From: Ignavibacteriales bacterium
GTDB lineage: Bacteria > Bacteroidota > Ignavibacteria > Ignavibacteriales > Ignavibacteriaceae
Length of the DNA: 64,000 bases
Direction: 5' to 3'
NCBI GenBank assembly: GCA_016707585.1
Contig: JADJHL010000002.1
Span: 248,001 to 312,000 of the forward strand
Shown: piece by piece, positions 26,999 to 35,871 of the stretch
How the letters are laid out: every line of letters begins with the position of its first letter
How positions within the stretch are numbered: the first letter of the stretch is position 1
The notes under the pieces: generated by a model
Databases searched by the model: none
Told to the model about the DNA's origin: nothing
What the model saw: the letters and a program-made list of their open reading frames with translations, nothing else
Position numbers and translations under genes: made by a program

Positions 26999-28365
26999 AC
27001 AATTATTCAATTTTAATCATTGATGATGAAGATGCCCAGCGTAATGTTTTAAAGGGCTATCTTGAAAAAAAAGGATACAAAATATTTTCAGCTTCATCTG
27101 GCACAGATGGAATAAAAACTGTTCAGAATAATCTTGTAGATATTGTTCTTTCAGATTTTAAGATGCCAGACAAAACAGGATTAGAAGTTTTAGAAGAAGT
27201 AAAAAAGATTAATCCAGAAATAAGTTTTGTTATTTTAACGGCTTTTGGCACAATTGAAAATGCTGTAAAAGCAATGAGACTCGGAGCTTTTGATTATATA
27301 TCAAAACCTGTAGATCTTGATGAACTTGATTTGATGATCGAAAGAATTATTGAAAACAAAAATCTTAGATCAGAAATACAAATTTTAAAAAATCAACTTA
27401 AAGAAAAATTTAAGATTGATTCTTTCATTTCACAATCACCAAAGATGGAAGAAGTTTTAAGTGTTGGAGCAAGAGCCGCTGATAGCAAAGCAACTATTTT
27501 AATTACAGGTGAAAGCGGAACCGGCAAAGAAGTTTTAGCAAAATCAATTCATTATGTCAGTCCAAGAAAAGATAAACCATTTATTGCCGTTAACATTCCT
27601 GCTTTGCCAGAAACATTACTTGAAAGTGAATTGTTTGGTCATGAGAAAGGTGCGTTTACCGGCGCTGAAAAAGCAAAGAAAGGCAGATTTGAATTAGCAG
27701 ATGGGGGGACAATCTTTCTTGATGAAATCGGGGATACACCGATTAATCTTCAAGTTAAATTACTCCGCGTTTTGCAGGAACATCAGATTGAAAGATTGGG
27801 TTCTACTGAAAATATAAATATTGATGTTAGAATTATTGCAGCAACACATCAGAATCTTGAAGAAAAAATTAAAGACGGAAGTTTTAGAGAAGATTTATTT
27901 TATCGATTGAATATTGTATCACTTCACATTCCTCCATTGCGTGAAAGAAAAGAAGATGTTCTTCCCTTAATTGATCATTTTGTGGACAAGTACGCTAAAG
28001 AAAATGGAAAACAAAAGTTAAGTTTATCTAAAGAAGTTGTTGATTTATTAATTAAATATAATTTTCCAGGCAATGTACGCGAGCTTGAAAACATTATTGA
28101 ACGTGCAGTTGTACTTTGCAGAAGCGAAGTAATAACATTATCAGATTTGCCAAATATTATTAAGGGATTTAAAGCTGAAAAAGAAATTATTGTAAATGAC
28201 GAAGCAAGTTTAATTGAACAGGTTGAAGCGCTTGAGAAGAAATTAATTTTTGATGCACTTAGTAAAGCTAACGGAAATCAATCACAAGCCGGAAGAATGT
28301 TAGGATTGACTGAACGTAATCTTCGCTATAAAATGCAGAAGTACGAAATAAAAAAGTTTGGGTAG
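26995..28365 (+). CDS. Sigma-54-dependent NtrC-family response regulator
   Basis: A 456-residue activator with receiver (DDEDAQRN acid pocket, phosphoacceptor Asp in VLSDFKMPDKTG, Lys in DYISKPVD), AAA+ core (Walker A GESGTGKE, sigma-54 contact loop GAFTGA, Walker B IFLDEIGD, arginine finger LFYRLN) and a C-terminal Fis-type helix-turn-helix (ANGNQSQAGRMLGLTERNLRYKM). All functional motifs are intact. Sigma-54-like promoters are seen on both sides of this operon (24795 and 29936), facing away from it, which makes those genes its likely targets. Confidence 0.93.
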   Translation: MNNYSILIIDDEDAQRNVLKGYLEKKGYKIFSASSGTDGIKTVQNNLVDIVLSDFKMPDKTGLEVLEEVKKINPEISFVILTAFGTIENAVKAMRLGAFDYISKPVDLDELDLMIERIIENKNLRSEIQILKNQLKEKFKIDSFISQSPKMEEVLSVGARAADSKATILITGESGTGKEVLAKSIHYVSPRKDKPFIAVNIPALPETLLESELFGHEKGAFTGAEKAKKGRFELADGGTIFLDEIGDTPINLQVKLLRVLQEHQIERLGSTENINIDVRIIAATHQNLEEKIKDGSFREDLFYRLNIVSLHIPPLRERKEDVLPLIDHFVDKYAKENGKQKLSLSKEVVDLLIKYNFPGNVRELENIIERAVVLCRSEVITLSDLPNIIKGFKAEKEIIVNDEASLIEQVEALEKKLIFDALSKANGNQSQAGRMLGLTERNLRYKMQKYEIKKFG

Positions 28366-28369
28366 AATT

Positions 28370-28440
28370 TCTTGTCACTGCGAATCCCGACGGGATGAAG
28401 CAATCTATTATATAAAAGATTGCTTCGTTTCACTCATAAT
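28370..28440. repeat. REP-like intergenic palindromic repeat
   Basis: Contains GAAGCAATCT and AGATTGCTTC arms inside a CACTGCGAATCC...GGGATGAAG unit, between the convergent activator and barrel genes. The same GAAGCAAT/ATTGCTTC unit recurs at 42180-42298. Confidence 0.7.
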
Positions 28441-28454
28441 GATAACCTTAAGCT

Positions 28455-29546
28455 TTAAAAACCATAATCAAAAGAAAAAGAAATAATTTGATTTGAATAT
28501 TTGTAGTAGTAATCATTTGAATTATTTTTAAAATAATTCCAGGTTGCAGAAACAGAAAGACCATTCAAAGTATTGCTTAAATCGTAAGCCAATCCAGCCC
28601 CAAAACCAAACTGCTTATCTTCACGCATAGCTGTTAATTCAACTCCATTTCTATCAACAGCAGGCAGTGAGGAATAATCTCTAATTAAATATCTTGCTTC
28701 AAGACTAAGCTCTAACTTTTCATTAAAGTAATGCTTAAAGCCCAATCCCATTTCAATTCCATCGTAAGAATAAATATCATTAAATATTTCTTCCTCGTAG
28801 TATAAAAGAGAATCGCTAACCAAATATCTGCTCCCATTGGAAAGGTTTTTTCGATAGACCGCGTAACCGCTTAAACCAGTAAGATCACTTATTGATTGAC
28901 CAAGATTTACTTTAAATTTTAATTGTGATGCTTGATTGAGATAACCTTCAAAATTGTATTCTTCAAAATATTGTTTGAGTGAATACTCAGCATTTAAAAT
29001 TAGAGAAGTTTGAGTTTCGAAATTAGAGATATAACTTAAGAATATTTTATGCTCGTTGTGTGAAAACAAACTAAAGTTTTTGTAATTGTTTCTATTAAAG
29101 ATGTATCCTGGCAAAATAAAATCGCTTTCACCTATCGAATGACGGTAATTTGCGTATGCAGAAATCTGATCAAAATCATAAACTACATATTCATCCTGGT
29201 TATTTCTAAATGAATAATTTATTCCTGCATTTAATGGATTATCATCAATTGAAAACAAATGTGTTTCAACCAATCCAATGCGATGAGTGTTAAATGATTT
29301 TGATGTTGTTGTTTGAAATAAATTTAAACTACCTTCGTAATAAAGCTGAACATTATTAAACTCAGACTCAAAGTTATATGCAGAACCAAATGATAAACTG
29401 TTTATATAATCTGAAACATTATTACTCGTATTAAAAATATTATCATCATAAATACCTTCGTAATTAGTGTACAGATTAAATTGCGCTTGCACACTTGTTA
29501 GATATAACAACGTCAGAAAAATTACCGGACTGATTCTTTTTTTCAT
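28455..29546 (-). CDS. Outer-membrane beta-barrel protein
   Basis: A 363-residue exported protein. The signal peptide ends at SVQAQ (residue 21). The rest alternates polar and hydrophobic residues with many aromatic strand ends (YYEGSLNLFQTTTS, GVNYSF-like, WNYFKNNSNDYYYKY) and ends in a Phe (SFDYGF), the usual C-terminus of outer-membrane barrels. It lies 19 bases after the DGDG glycine-rich gene and would share its sigma-54-like promoter. I do not recognise the family; it may be a channel or adhesin. Confidence 0.75.
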   Translation of the reverse strand: MKKRISPVIFLTLLYLTSVQAQFNLYTNYEGIYDDNIFNTSNNVSDYINSLSFGSAYNFESEFNNVQLYYEGSLNLFQTTTSKSFNTHRIGLVETHLFSIDDNPLNAGINYSFRNNQDEYVVYDFDQISAYANYRHSIGESDFILPGYIFNRNNYKNFSLFSHNEHKIFLSYISNFETQTSLILNAEYSLKQYFEEYNFEGYLNQASQLKFKVNLGQSISDLTGLSGYAVYRKNLSNGSRYLVSDSLLYYEEEIFNDIYSYDGIEMGLGFKHYFNEKLELSLEARYLIRDYSSLPAVDRNGVELTAMREDKQFGFGAGLAYDLSNTLNGLSVSATWNYFKNNSNDYYYKYSNQIISFSFDYGF

Positions 29547-29565
29547 AATTTAATTTCTTATAAAA

Positions 29566-29916
29566 TTAATTTCCACCACCATAGCCATTACCGTTGCCAC
29601 CTTTTCCGCTGGGTCCATTTTTTCCACTACCGGATCTTTTGCGCATCTTATTAAAACTCATTCCGCCCTGTCTTGTATCGCAAATTCCGTCACCATCTTT
29701 ATCAATAAATACATCTTTCTTTTTACGATTTTGCTTTACTTCATTTTCTGAATTTTGTTTTGGACCTGTTTGATCTTTAACCTGTTTGATCTCAGAATTT
29801 TGTTTCTGGATTTTTTCTTTTTCCTGATTCTTATTTTTTACTTGCGTTGAATCAGAAATCGTTTGGCTGAAAATCAAACCAGCAGAAAGTAATACTATTG
29901 TTATTATTTTTTTCAT
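29566..29916 (-). CDS. Small secreted Lys/Gln-rich protein with one DGDG motif
   Basis: A 116-residue exported protein starting at the ATG at 29916, which has AAAGAGGT five bases upstream; a longer reading from 29955 lacks a ribosome site and would overlap the promoter. After the signal peptide (ending LIFSQ) comes a charged, coiled, low-complexity region (KNQEKEKIQKQNSEIKQ), a calcium-site-like FIDKDGDGICDT, and a Gly/Ser tail ending GGNGNGYGGGN. It is the same type of protein as 24245-24757, and both stand next to the same sensor/activator pair. Confidence 0.72.
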   Translation of the reverse strand: MKKIITIVLLSAGLIFSQTISDSTQVKNKNQEKEKIQKQNSEIKQVKDQTGPKQNSENEVKQNRKKKDVFIDKDGDGICDTRQGGMSFNKMRKRSGSGKNGPSGKGGNGNGYGGGN

Positions 29917-29935
29917 ATAAACCTCTTTATGATTT

Positions 29936-29951
29936 AGCAATATAAATGCCA
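29936..29951 (-). promoter_or_regulatory. Sigma-54-type promoter candidate
   Basis: The reverse strand reads TGGCATTTATATTGCT, matching the sigma-54 consensus TGGCAC-N5-TTGCW at nearly every position. The predicted transcript start is about nine bases before the ATG at 29916. A palindrome CGACTA-AA-TAGTCG at 30023-30036, about 75 bases upstream, could be the activator-binding site; CGACTA also occurs at 24873-24878, a similar distance from the other sigma-54-like promoter. Confidence 0.65.
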
Positions 29952-30121
29952 TCATAAATATTGTTATAGCGCAATGGAAATCAAGTAAATGTTTTTAAAC
30001 TCTCGACCAAGTCAGTTCAATGCGACTAAATAGTCGATAAAAATTAATCGAAATTCTTTCAATTGATATTTAATATTTAATTTTACAACATCATTTAATA
30101 ACATTTTACAAAGGGAGATTT

Positions 30122-30421
30122 ATGAAAACTATTTTACTAATTCTTGTCGGTCAGAGAAAAGAAGCTGCTATTCAAGTTCAAAAAGTTCTAACAGGTTGGG
30201 GATGCATGATTAAAACTAGATTAGGAATCCATGATGGTGTTATGGAAAATTGCAGTGATCAAGGATTATTAATTCTTGAGCTTGCTGGCGATAGAAAAAA
30301 AATGGATGAGCTTGCTAGAAAAGTCTCATTGATTAAAGGTGTTTCTTCTAAACTTGTGGATCTGAAAATTGTTAAAGATAAGAAAGTAGTTAAATCTGCT
30401 TCTTCAAAAAAGGCAAAGTAA
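30122..30421 (+). CDS. TM1266-like iron-only hydrogenase system regulator
   Basis: A 99-residue protein with the pattern of small ACT/ferredoxin-fold regulators of the TM1266 family: an initial beta strand (KTILLILVGQ), helix, then CMIKTRLGIHDGVMENCSDQG and LILELAGDRKKMDELARKVSLIKGV. These proteins are encoded beside [FeFe]-hydrogenase and maturation genes in many anaerobes; the hydrogenase genes here begin 1.4 kb away. A Lys/Ser-rich tail is added. It has an AAAGGGAG ribosome site. Its 3' end overlaps the convergent kinase gene by 32 bases. Confidence 0.7.
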   Translation: MKTILLILVGQRKEAAIQVQKVLTGWGCMIKTRLGIHDGVMENCSDQGLLILELAGDRKKMDELARKVSLIKGVSSKLVDLKIVKDKKVVKSASSKKAK

Positions 30422-31778
30422 GCTTAACACAAGTTCCTGGAAATCTATCTGTAGAAAGATGCGAAGGACTTTGAATATTTATTGTACCATTGTGTCTTTC
30501 TACAATTTGTTTTACAACAGATAGGCCTAAGCCAGAACCCTCAACGCTACCATGTTTGATATTACTTGCTCTGTAAAAGTCATTAAATATTTTTTCAGTT
30601 TCTTCTTTTGGGATTCCAACTCCGTTATCACAAACTTTAATTATTAAATTATCTTTGTCCTCATCAACTTCAATCTCAACTTTCCCATCCATAAAATTAT
30701 ACTTAATAGCATTACTTATAATATTTGATAAAGCAATTTGAATTAGTAGTGGATCGCCATCAATTGTATGTCTTTCTTTTCTACGATTTATTAGTGAAAG
30801 CTTAACACCTTTAGCTTCTGCATTTACTTTTGCACTTTTAATTGCTCTGGCAAGAATAGAGGCAATATCAACTTCTTCCTTAATAAATGAATCTTCAATT
30901 CTAAGTTTAGAAATCTTTAAAACATTATTAATCAACTCTATCGCTTCATCGGATCTTCTTCTTGCGCGAGTTAGTTTTTCTTCTACAACTTCATCCAATG
31001 GACCAAGAAATTTTTGTAGTACTAAATCGAGATATGAATGAACTGCTGCAAGCGGCGTTTTAATTTCGTGTACAATACCTGAAATATATTTTTGTTTTTC
31101 TTTTTCAGCAGCATTTATTTTATCAATTGATTCAAGTAACTGCTGTTCGCGAATGTAAAGCTGATTTGCAACCTTGTTTGCAATCAATACAATCATAAAC
31201 ACCATAAAAGCAAATGTTATATTTATTGCAAGCACAAAATTAAAGTGCTGATGTATTGGTACTGGAAGGTATCCCAAAATGTGATGATGCTGAATAATAG
31301 AGTAATATTCCCCAACTGTAATTCCCCAGAAAGCAAGTACTACTACTACTGCAAAAGTATAAATCACAAACCCAGGTAAAATTAAACTCCCAACAATCAT
31401 ATGAATCACAAAAAATAAAAGTAGCGGTGATTCTACACTTCCGGTAAAATAAATTATGGACATCAAAGCAAATAAATCAAATATCATTTGTAGTATTGAA
31501 AGATGAAGTGGATTAAATTTTTTTGCATCGTGCTTTAAATATTTTCTTAGCGTGTGAAAAGCAAGATTGTAGAAGAGAATCAGGATTGTAATAGAAGTGA
31601 TAGAGTTTTGTTGAACTTTAGAGAATTCAATTTCAAGAAAAAACTTAGAGAAGAATATCGAAAACAACAGCATAACAGCTGCGCCGTAACGCAGTTTTAT
31701 AAACCATAAATTTCTTCTTCGTATAGTAAGCCAAAATTCTTCATAATGGCTTGCCCATTCTGGAACTAATTCAAACAT
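30390..31778 (-). CDS. Membrane-bound sensor histidine kinase
   Basis: A 462-residue kinase with six membrane helices in the first 210 residues and no large outside domain, so it probably senses a membrane or small diffusible signal. The kinase core has the acceptor motif GIVHEIKTPLAAVHSYLDLV, N box NIISNAIKYN, DNGVGIP and GSGLGLSVV. It lies 81 bases after the second hydrogenase operon on the same strand. Its partner could be the single-domain receiver at 35491 or another regulator; no output gene is adjacent. Confidence 0.87.
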   Translation of the reverse strand: MFELVPEWASHYEEFWLTIRRRNLWFIKLRYGAAVMLLFSIFFSKFFLEIEFSKVQQNSITSITILILFYNLAFHTLRKYLKHDAKKFNPLHLSILQMIFDLFALMSIIYFTGSVESPLLLFFVIHMIVGSLILPGFVIYTFAVVVVLAFWGITVGEYYSIIQHHHILGYLPVPIHQHFNFVLAINITFAFMVFMIVLIANKVANQLYIREQQLLESIDKINAAEKEKQKYISGIVHEIKTPLAAVHSYLDLVLQKFLGPLDEVVEEKLTRARRRSDEAIELINNVLKISKLRIEDSFIKEEVDIASILARAIKSAKVNAEAKGVKLSLINRRKERHTIDGDPLLIQIALSNIISNAIKYNFMDGKVEIEVDEDKDNLIIKVCDNGVGIPKEETEKIFNDFYRASNIKHGSVEGSGLGLSVVKQIVERHNGTINIQSPSHLSTDRFPGTCVKLTLPFLKKQI

Positions 31779-31859
31779 TGGTTTTCTGCAATCAATAAAA
31801 AAATAAAACCAGACAGAATAAAAATAATTTTTAGTTCTGCCTGGTTTAAATATACAAAG

Positions 31860-33767
31860 TTATGCTATGTATTTTCCACGCTTCACATAATGCGTGTGAA
31901 GAAGTTTGTGCGAAATATGTCCGCAAGGTCCATCAGTCAAGAACTCATTATAGATATCTGTTATATGCCTATTTTCATGAGATTTTCTTAGTGGTAAAGA
32001 ATTATCTTCATCATAGATAGCTTTTGCTCTCATCTTTCTTACTTCTTCGCTTGTTGGAATTGGCTGACCACCACCTCCAAGACAACCACCTGGACAAGCC
32101 ATAAACTCAATGAAATGACATTCGCTGAATTTACCGCCAGCTTTAATATCTTCCATAATTTTTTTAGCATTTGCTGTTCCGTGTGCAACTGCAACTTTTA
32201 AAGTAGCGCCTTTTAACCAGTTCCAATCTGGAACAAGATGCTGAAGAATTTTAGGGACAGGTCCAACTTCTGTAATTGGAAGTTCTGCATACTTTATTCC
32301 TTCAAATCCGCGTAATGGAATTATATCAGCATTAGCAAAAATATCTTCAACTTTCTTTCCAGTTACTAATTCGATAACTGTTCTAAGAGCAGCTTCCATA
32401 ACTCCACCAGTTGCACCAAAAATTAATCCTGCACCAGAAGCATCACCAAAAGGATCATCAAAATGTGAATGAGGCATTTCCGGTAAATAAATTCCGGCTT
32501 CTTTTATCATCTGGCCAAGTTCACGTGTTGTTAACCCGTAATCAACATCTTTAAAACCAGAGTCAGCCATTTCAGGACGATTACATTCAAACTTTTTAGC
32601 AGCACAAGGCATTACTGCAACCGATACGATATCTTTTGGATCAATACCTTTTTTCTGTGCATAAAATGTTTTGATAAGTGCACCAAACATTTGTTGTGGT
32701 GATTTTGCAGAACTTAAATTATCAATGTATTCAGGATAGAAATGTTCTAGATATTTTACCCAGCCTGGTGAGCAAGATGTAAATTGGGGAATTGCAACTT
32801 GTTCTTTTTTAACCAAAGCTTTGTAAAGTCTTAAAATTAATTCAGTTCCTTCTTCAATAATTGTAAGATCAGCAGTAAAGTTTGTATCAAATACAACATC
32901 AAAACCAATTCGACGTAAAGCTGTGTTCATTTCACCGGTAAAAGATTTTCCCGGTTCTAAACCAAACACTTCACCAATTGCTGCACGTGGAGATGGGGCA
33001 GTTTGTATTACAACGTGTTTTGTTGGATCATCAATTGCATTCCATATTTCATCTGATGGATCGTTTGCTTTTAATGCGCCGGTTGGACATCGATTAATAC
33101 ACTGACCACAATTAATACATACAACATCTGCTAATGGTTTTTCTAAAAATGTTCCAATGTGTGTTTTGTCTCCGCGATCAATTGCCTCAAGCACGCCAAC
33201 TTCCTGAAGATCAATACAGGTTCTTACGCATCTTCTACAATTAACACATTTGTTCATATCACGAACAACTGAATAAGATGAAAGATCCATTTCGAAGACA
33301 GGTTTATCAACATGACCAAAAGTGTATGAATCAACTCCATACTCTTTTGCAAGAGACTGAAGTTCGCAGTTATTATTTCTAACGCAGGAATAACATTCGC
33401 CATAATGTTCGCTTAACAAAAGATCGATTATATGTCTTCTTGCTTTTCGCACCATAGTGCTTGATGTTTTAATTTTTATCGGAGCAGTTATTGGAAATGA
33501 GCAAGCTGTTTGAAGTGTTCTCATTCCTTCTACTTCAACAACGCAAACACGGCATGTTCCAGCTATGCAAAGATCTGGATGATGACAAAGCGTTGGAACA
33601 TGAATTTGATTTTCTTTGCAAGCTTGAAGAATTGTTTGTCCAAAAAATACTTGAACTTTTTTTTCATTTATTTCAACAGTTACTTTACTTCCGATTCCAT
33701 CTTCTAAAGCTGGTTTTTCAATCGTAAGCGGCTGCTGAGACATTGGGGTTCTAGATTTTTCTTTCAT
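31860..33767 (-). CDS. hydA: [FeFe]-hydrogenase catalytic subunit, second set; L1 cysteine replaced
   Basis: A 635-residue NAD(P)H-linked [FeFe]-hydrogenase. In order: plant-type [2Fe-2S] (CHHPDLCIAGTCRVC), His-Cys3 cluster (HYGECYSCVRNNNC), two [4Fe-4S] motifs (CVNCRRCVRTC and CINCGQCINRCP), H-cluster domain, and small-subunit tail. The H-cluster motifs are L1 TSCSPGW, L2 MPCAAKKFE and L3 MACPGGCLGGGGQP. L1 normally has CC; here the second position, the usual ligand of the cubane, is Ser333 (codon TCA at 32769-32771). The start is the ATG overlapping the hydB stop (TGATG). Expected role: H2 production or oxidation with NADH and ferredoxin in the cytoplasm, if active. Confidence 0.93.
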   Translation of the reverse strand: MKEKSRTPMSQQPLTIEKPALEDGIGSKVTVEINEKKVQVFFGQTILQACKENQIHVPTLCHHPDLCIAGTCRVCVVEVEGMRTLQTACSFPITAPIKIKTSSTMVRKARRHIIDLLLSEHYGECYSCVRNNNCELQSLAKEYGVDSYTFGHVDKPVFEMDLSSYSVVRDMNKCVNCRRCVRTCIDLQEVGVLEAIDRGDKTHIGTFLEKPLADVVCINCGQCINRCPTGALKANDPSDEIWNAIDDPTKHVVIQTAPSPRAAIGEVFGLEPGKSFTGEMNTALRRIGFDVVFDTNFTADLTIIEEGTELILRLYKALVKKEQVAIPQFTSCSPGWVKYLEHFYPEYIDNLSSAKSPQQMFGALIKTFYAQKKGIDPKDIVSVAVMPCAAKKFECNRPEMADSGFKDVDYGLTTRELGQMIKEAGIYLPEMPHSHFDDPFGDASGAGLIFGATGGVMEAALRTVIELVTGKKVEDIFANADIIPLRGFEGIKYAELPITEVGPVPKILQHLVPDWNWLKGATLKVAVAHGTANAKKIMEDIKAGGKFSECHFIEFMACPGGCLGGGGQPIPTSEEVRKMRAKAIYDEDNSLPLRKSHENRHITDIYNEFLTDGPCGHISHKLLHTHYVKRGKYIA

Positions 33768-35002
33768 CACTTACCTGCCTTTCCGTTTAGTCCATTATTT
33801 CCTGATGTGTGAAAGATTTCGTCTTTAAAATTTTCTAAAATAGAAATAAATGAGTTTGGACTTGATTGTCCCAATCCGCATTTTGATGCTACTTGCATTG
33901 TTTTACCAAGTTCTTTAAGAGTATTGATATATTTAAATGTAAAATCTCCGCGTTCAATCATATTAATTCCTTCAAGAAGCTTTACATTGCCTATTCTGCA
34001 TGGAGTACACTGCCCGCAGGATTCTTCAACAAAAAACTCCATAAAGTTTTTAAGAACGTGAAGCATATCTCTTGATTCATTAAATACGATTATTGATCCG
34101 CCGGTTGGAACATCTTCGTAACCAAGCTTGCGATCAAATTGTGTTTTAGGAATACAAACTCCAGAAGCACCACCAACCTGAACTGCTTTCGTATTTTTTG
34201 CACCAACTATTTCAAGCAATTCCTTTATTGTAATTCCCCATGGTAGTTCATAAACACCAGGATTTTCACAATCACCGGAAACAGAAAATAATTTGGATCC
34301 TGTTGATTTATCAGTTCCATGTTTTTTAAACCAGCTTCCACCTTTTGTTATGATATGAGGAACAGCAGCAAGAGTTTCTACATTATTTACTGAAGTTGGA
34401 TAACCCATATAACCAGTGTTTACCGGGAATGGTGGTCTGTTACGCGGCTCGCCTCTGTTACCTTCAAGTGATTCTATTAATGCAGTTTCTTCTCCACAGA
34501 CATAAGCACCTGAACCAAGACGAATAGAAATATCAAAAGAAAAATCTGTTCCAAGAATTCCTTCACCAAGCAGATTATCTTCTCTCATATTAGAAAGATA
34601 ATTTTCTAACTGTTCTAACATATATTCATATTCAGCACGCAGATAAACGATACCGACTTTTGCACCAACTGTATATCCGCCAATAACCATTCCTTCAAAA
34701 ACGAGTGCAGGATATTCCATTAAAAGCACTCTATCTTTAAATGTGCCCGGTTCACCTTCATCGGCGTTGCAGACAATAAATTTCTTATCGGCTTTTGCAG
34801 CAGCAGTTAACATCCATTTTGTAGATGTTGGAAATCCTGCACCGCCTCTTCCTTTTAATCCTGAATCTTTAAGTTCAAAAAGAATATCTTCTCTTTTTTG
34901 CTTTACAGCTTTTTTAATTCCCTCGCCTCTTTTATAAGTCGAAAAAAGAACCGGACCTGTTCTTTCGGTTTTTATAATATTCGTTTCAGATTGTGTTTTC
35001 AT
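33767..35002 (-). CDS. hydB: NAD(H)/FMN-binding hydrogenase subunit (NuoF-like), second set
   Basis: A 411-residue NuoF-like diaphorase subunit. The NADH/FMN motif LKGRGGAGFPTSTKW (about 50-64) and CNADEGEPGTFKDR are complete, and the cluster motif ESCGQCTPCRIG with a later SKCGLG holds one [4Fe-4S]. Compared with the 660-residue partner at 46754 it lacks both the N-terminal [2Fe-2S] domain and the C-terminal double ferredoxin. It lies between hydC and hydA (9-base gap upstream, 1-base overlap downstream), so it forms the trimer with them. Confidence 0.93.
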   Translation of the reverse strand: MKTQSETNIIKTERTGPVLFSTYKRGEGIKKAVKQKREDILFELKDSGLKGRGGAGFPTSTKWMLTAAAKADKKFIVCNADEGEPGTFKDRVLLMEYPALVFEGMVIGGYTVGAKVGIVYLRAEYEYMLEQLENYLSNMREDNLLGEGILGTDFSFDISIRLGSGAYVCGEETALIESLEGNRGEPRNRPPFPVNTGYMGYPTSVNNVETLAAVPHIITKGGSWFKKHGTDKSTGSKLFSVSGDCENPGVYELPWGITIKELLEIVGAKNTKAVQVGGASGVCIPKTQFDRKLGYEDVPTGGSIIVFNESRDMLHVLKNFMEFFVEESCGQCTPCRIGNVKLLEGINMIERGDFTFKYINTLKELGKTMQVASKCGLGQSSPNSFISILENFKDEIFHTSGNNGLNGKAGK

Positions 35003-35011
35003 CTCTTCTCC

Positions 35012-35485
35012 CTACTTTATTTCGTTAAGAATGTTAACAGCTTTTTCGGGATCGAGTTTTGTATAAACACGATCGTTAATTATCATTGCTGGCCCTTGAT
35101 CACACATACCAACACAGTTTGTGTATTCAAGAGTAATGCGATTATCTTTTGTTGTTTCGCCAAACTTAATTCCAATTTCTCTTTCAATAGCCTGAACAAT
35201 TTTATTTTTGTTAGCCATATCGCAGGAAATTGTTTGGCACAATCTTACAATATTTCTTCCGGTTGGTTTTGAATGAAGGAAAGAATAAAAAGATATAACG
35301 CTAAAAACTTCAACAGGATGAATATCAAGCAGACGTGCAACTTCCTGCTGAGCAAAATCACTTACATAACTATGCTTCTTTTGTATCGCTTGAAGCACCG
35401 GCAGAAGTGATGATCTGTCTTTTCCAAATTTTAATACGTAGCTCTCAATCTCTTCGGAGAGAGCATTTTTTTCTACAACTAACAT
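35012..35485 (-). CDS. hydC: NuoE-like [2Fe-2S] hydrogenase subunit, second set
   Basis: A 157-residue thioredoxin-fold [2Fe-2S] subunit. It begins with a helical bundle (SSLLPVLQAIQKKHSYVSDFAQQEVAR) and has the four cluster cysteines in RLCQTISCDMAN and TNCVGMCDQGPA. It passes electrons between the FMN subunit and the hydrogenase. It follows the receiver gene by 5 bases, so the order is receiver, hydC, hydB, hydA. Confidence 0.92.
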   Translation of the reverse strand: MLVVEKNALSEEIESYVLKFGKDRSSLLPVLQAIQKKHSYVSDFAQQEVARLLDIHPVEVFSVISFYSFLHSKPTGRNIVRLCQTISCDMANKNKIVQAIEREIGIKFGETTKDNRITLEYTNCVGMCDQGPAMIINDRVYTKLDPEKAVNILNEIK

Positions 35486-35490
35486 TTACT

Positions 35491-35871
35491 CTACTCCTTT
35501 AAATGAATTGCTAAAAGTTTTTCTACTTTGTCAACAAGAGTTTCCGGTGAAATTGGTTTTTCAACAAAGTCATCTACGGGAACCATTTCACTTACTCCAA
35601 ACTCCATTCCTAAAGATTTTGAAACTGAAGTGTACATGATTATTGGTGTGTCAACATTCATTTTGCGAAACTTTTGTGCAAGAAAAAATCCATCGTCAGG
35701 TTCAATCATCATTACATCCAGGATAATTAAATCAGGATTATTTTCCATAACGATTTTGTAACCATCGGTCGGATTAGAAGCGGTTATTACGTCGTATCCT
35801 TTTGAAGTTAATACCAAACTGCTGGCATCAACAATATCCGGATCGTCGTCTATTATTGCTATTTTGGCCAT
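35491..35871 (-). CDS. Single-domain response-regulator receiver, hydrogenase-operon type
   Basis: A 126-residue CheY-like receiver with acid pocket IIDDDPDI, phosphoacceptor Asp in LIILDVMMIEPDDGFF and Lys in FVEKPISP. No output domain is attached. The segment after the Asp (MMIEPDDGFFLAQKFRK) and YTSVSKSLGMEFG parallels the receiver at 42302 (MEEHDSGFILCYRIKK, SATYDTGFKFG), so the two are a matched pair, each in a hydrogenase operon. It is the first gene of the second hydrogenase operon and so likely tunes the enzyme or relays phosphate. Confidence 0.87.
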   Translation of the reverse strand: MAKIAIIDDDPDIVDASSLVLTSKGYDVITASNPTDGYKIVMENNPDLIILDVMMIEPDDGFFLAQKFRKMNVDTPIIMYTSVSKSLGMEFGVSEMVPVDDFVEKPISPETLVDKVEKLLAIHLKE

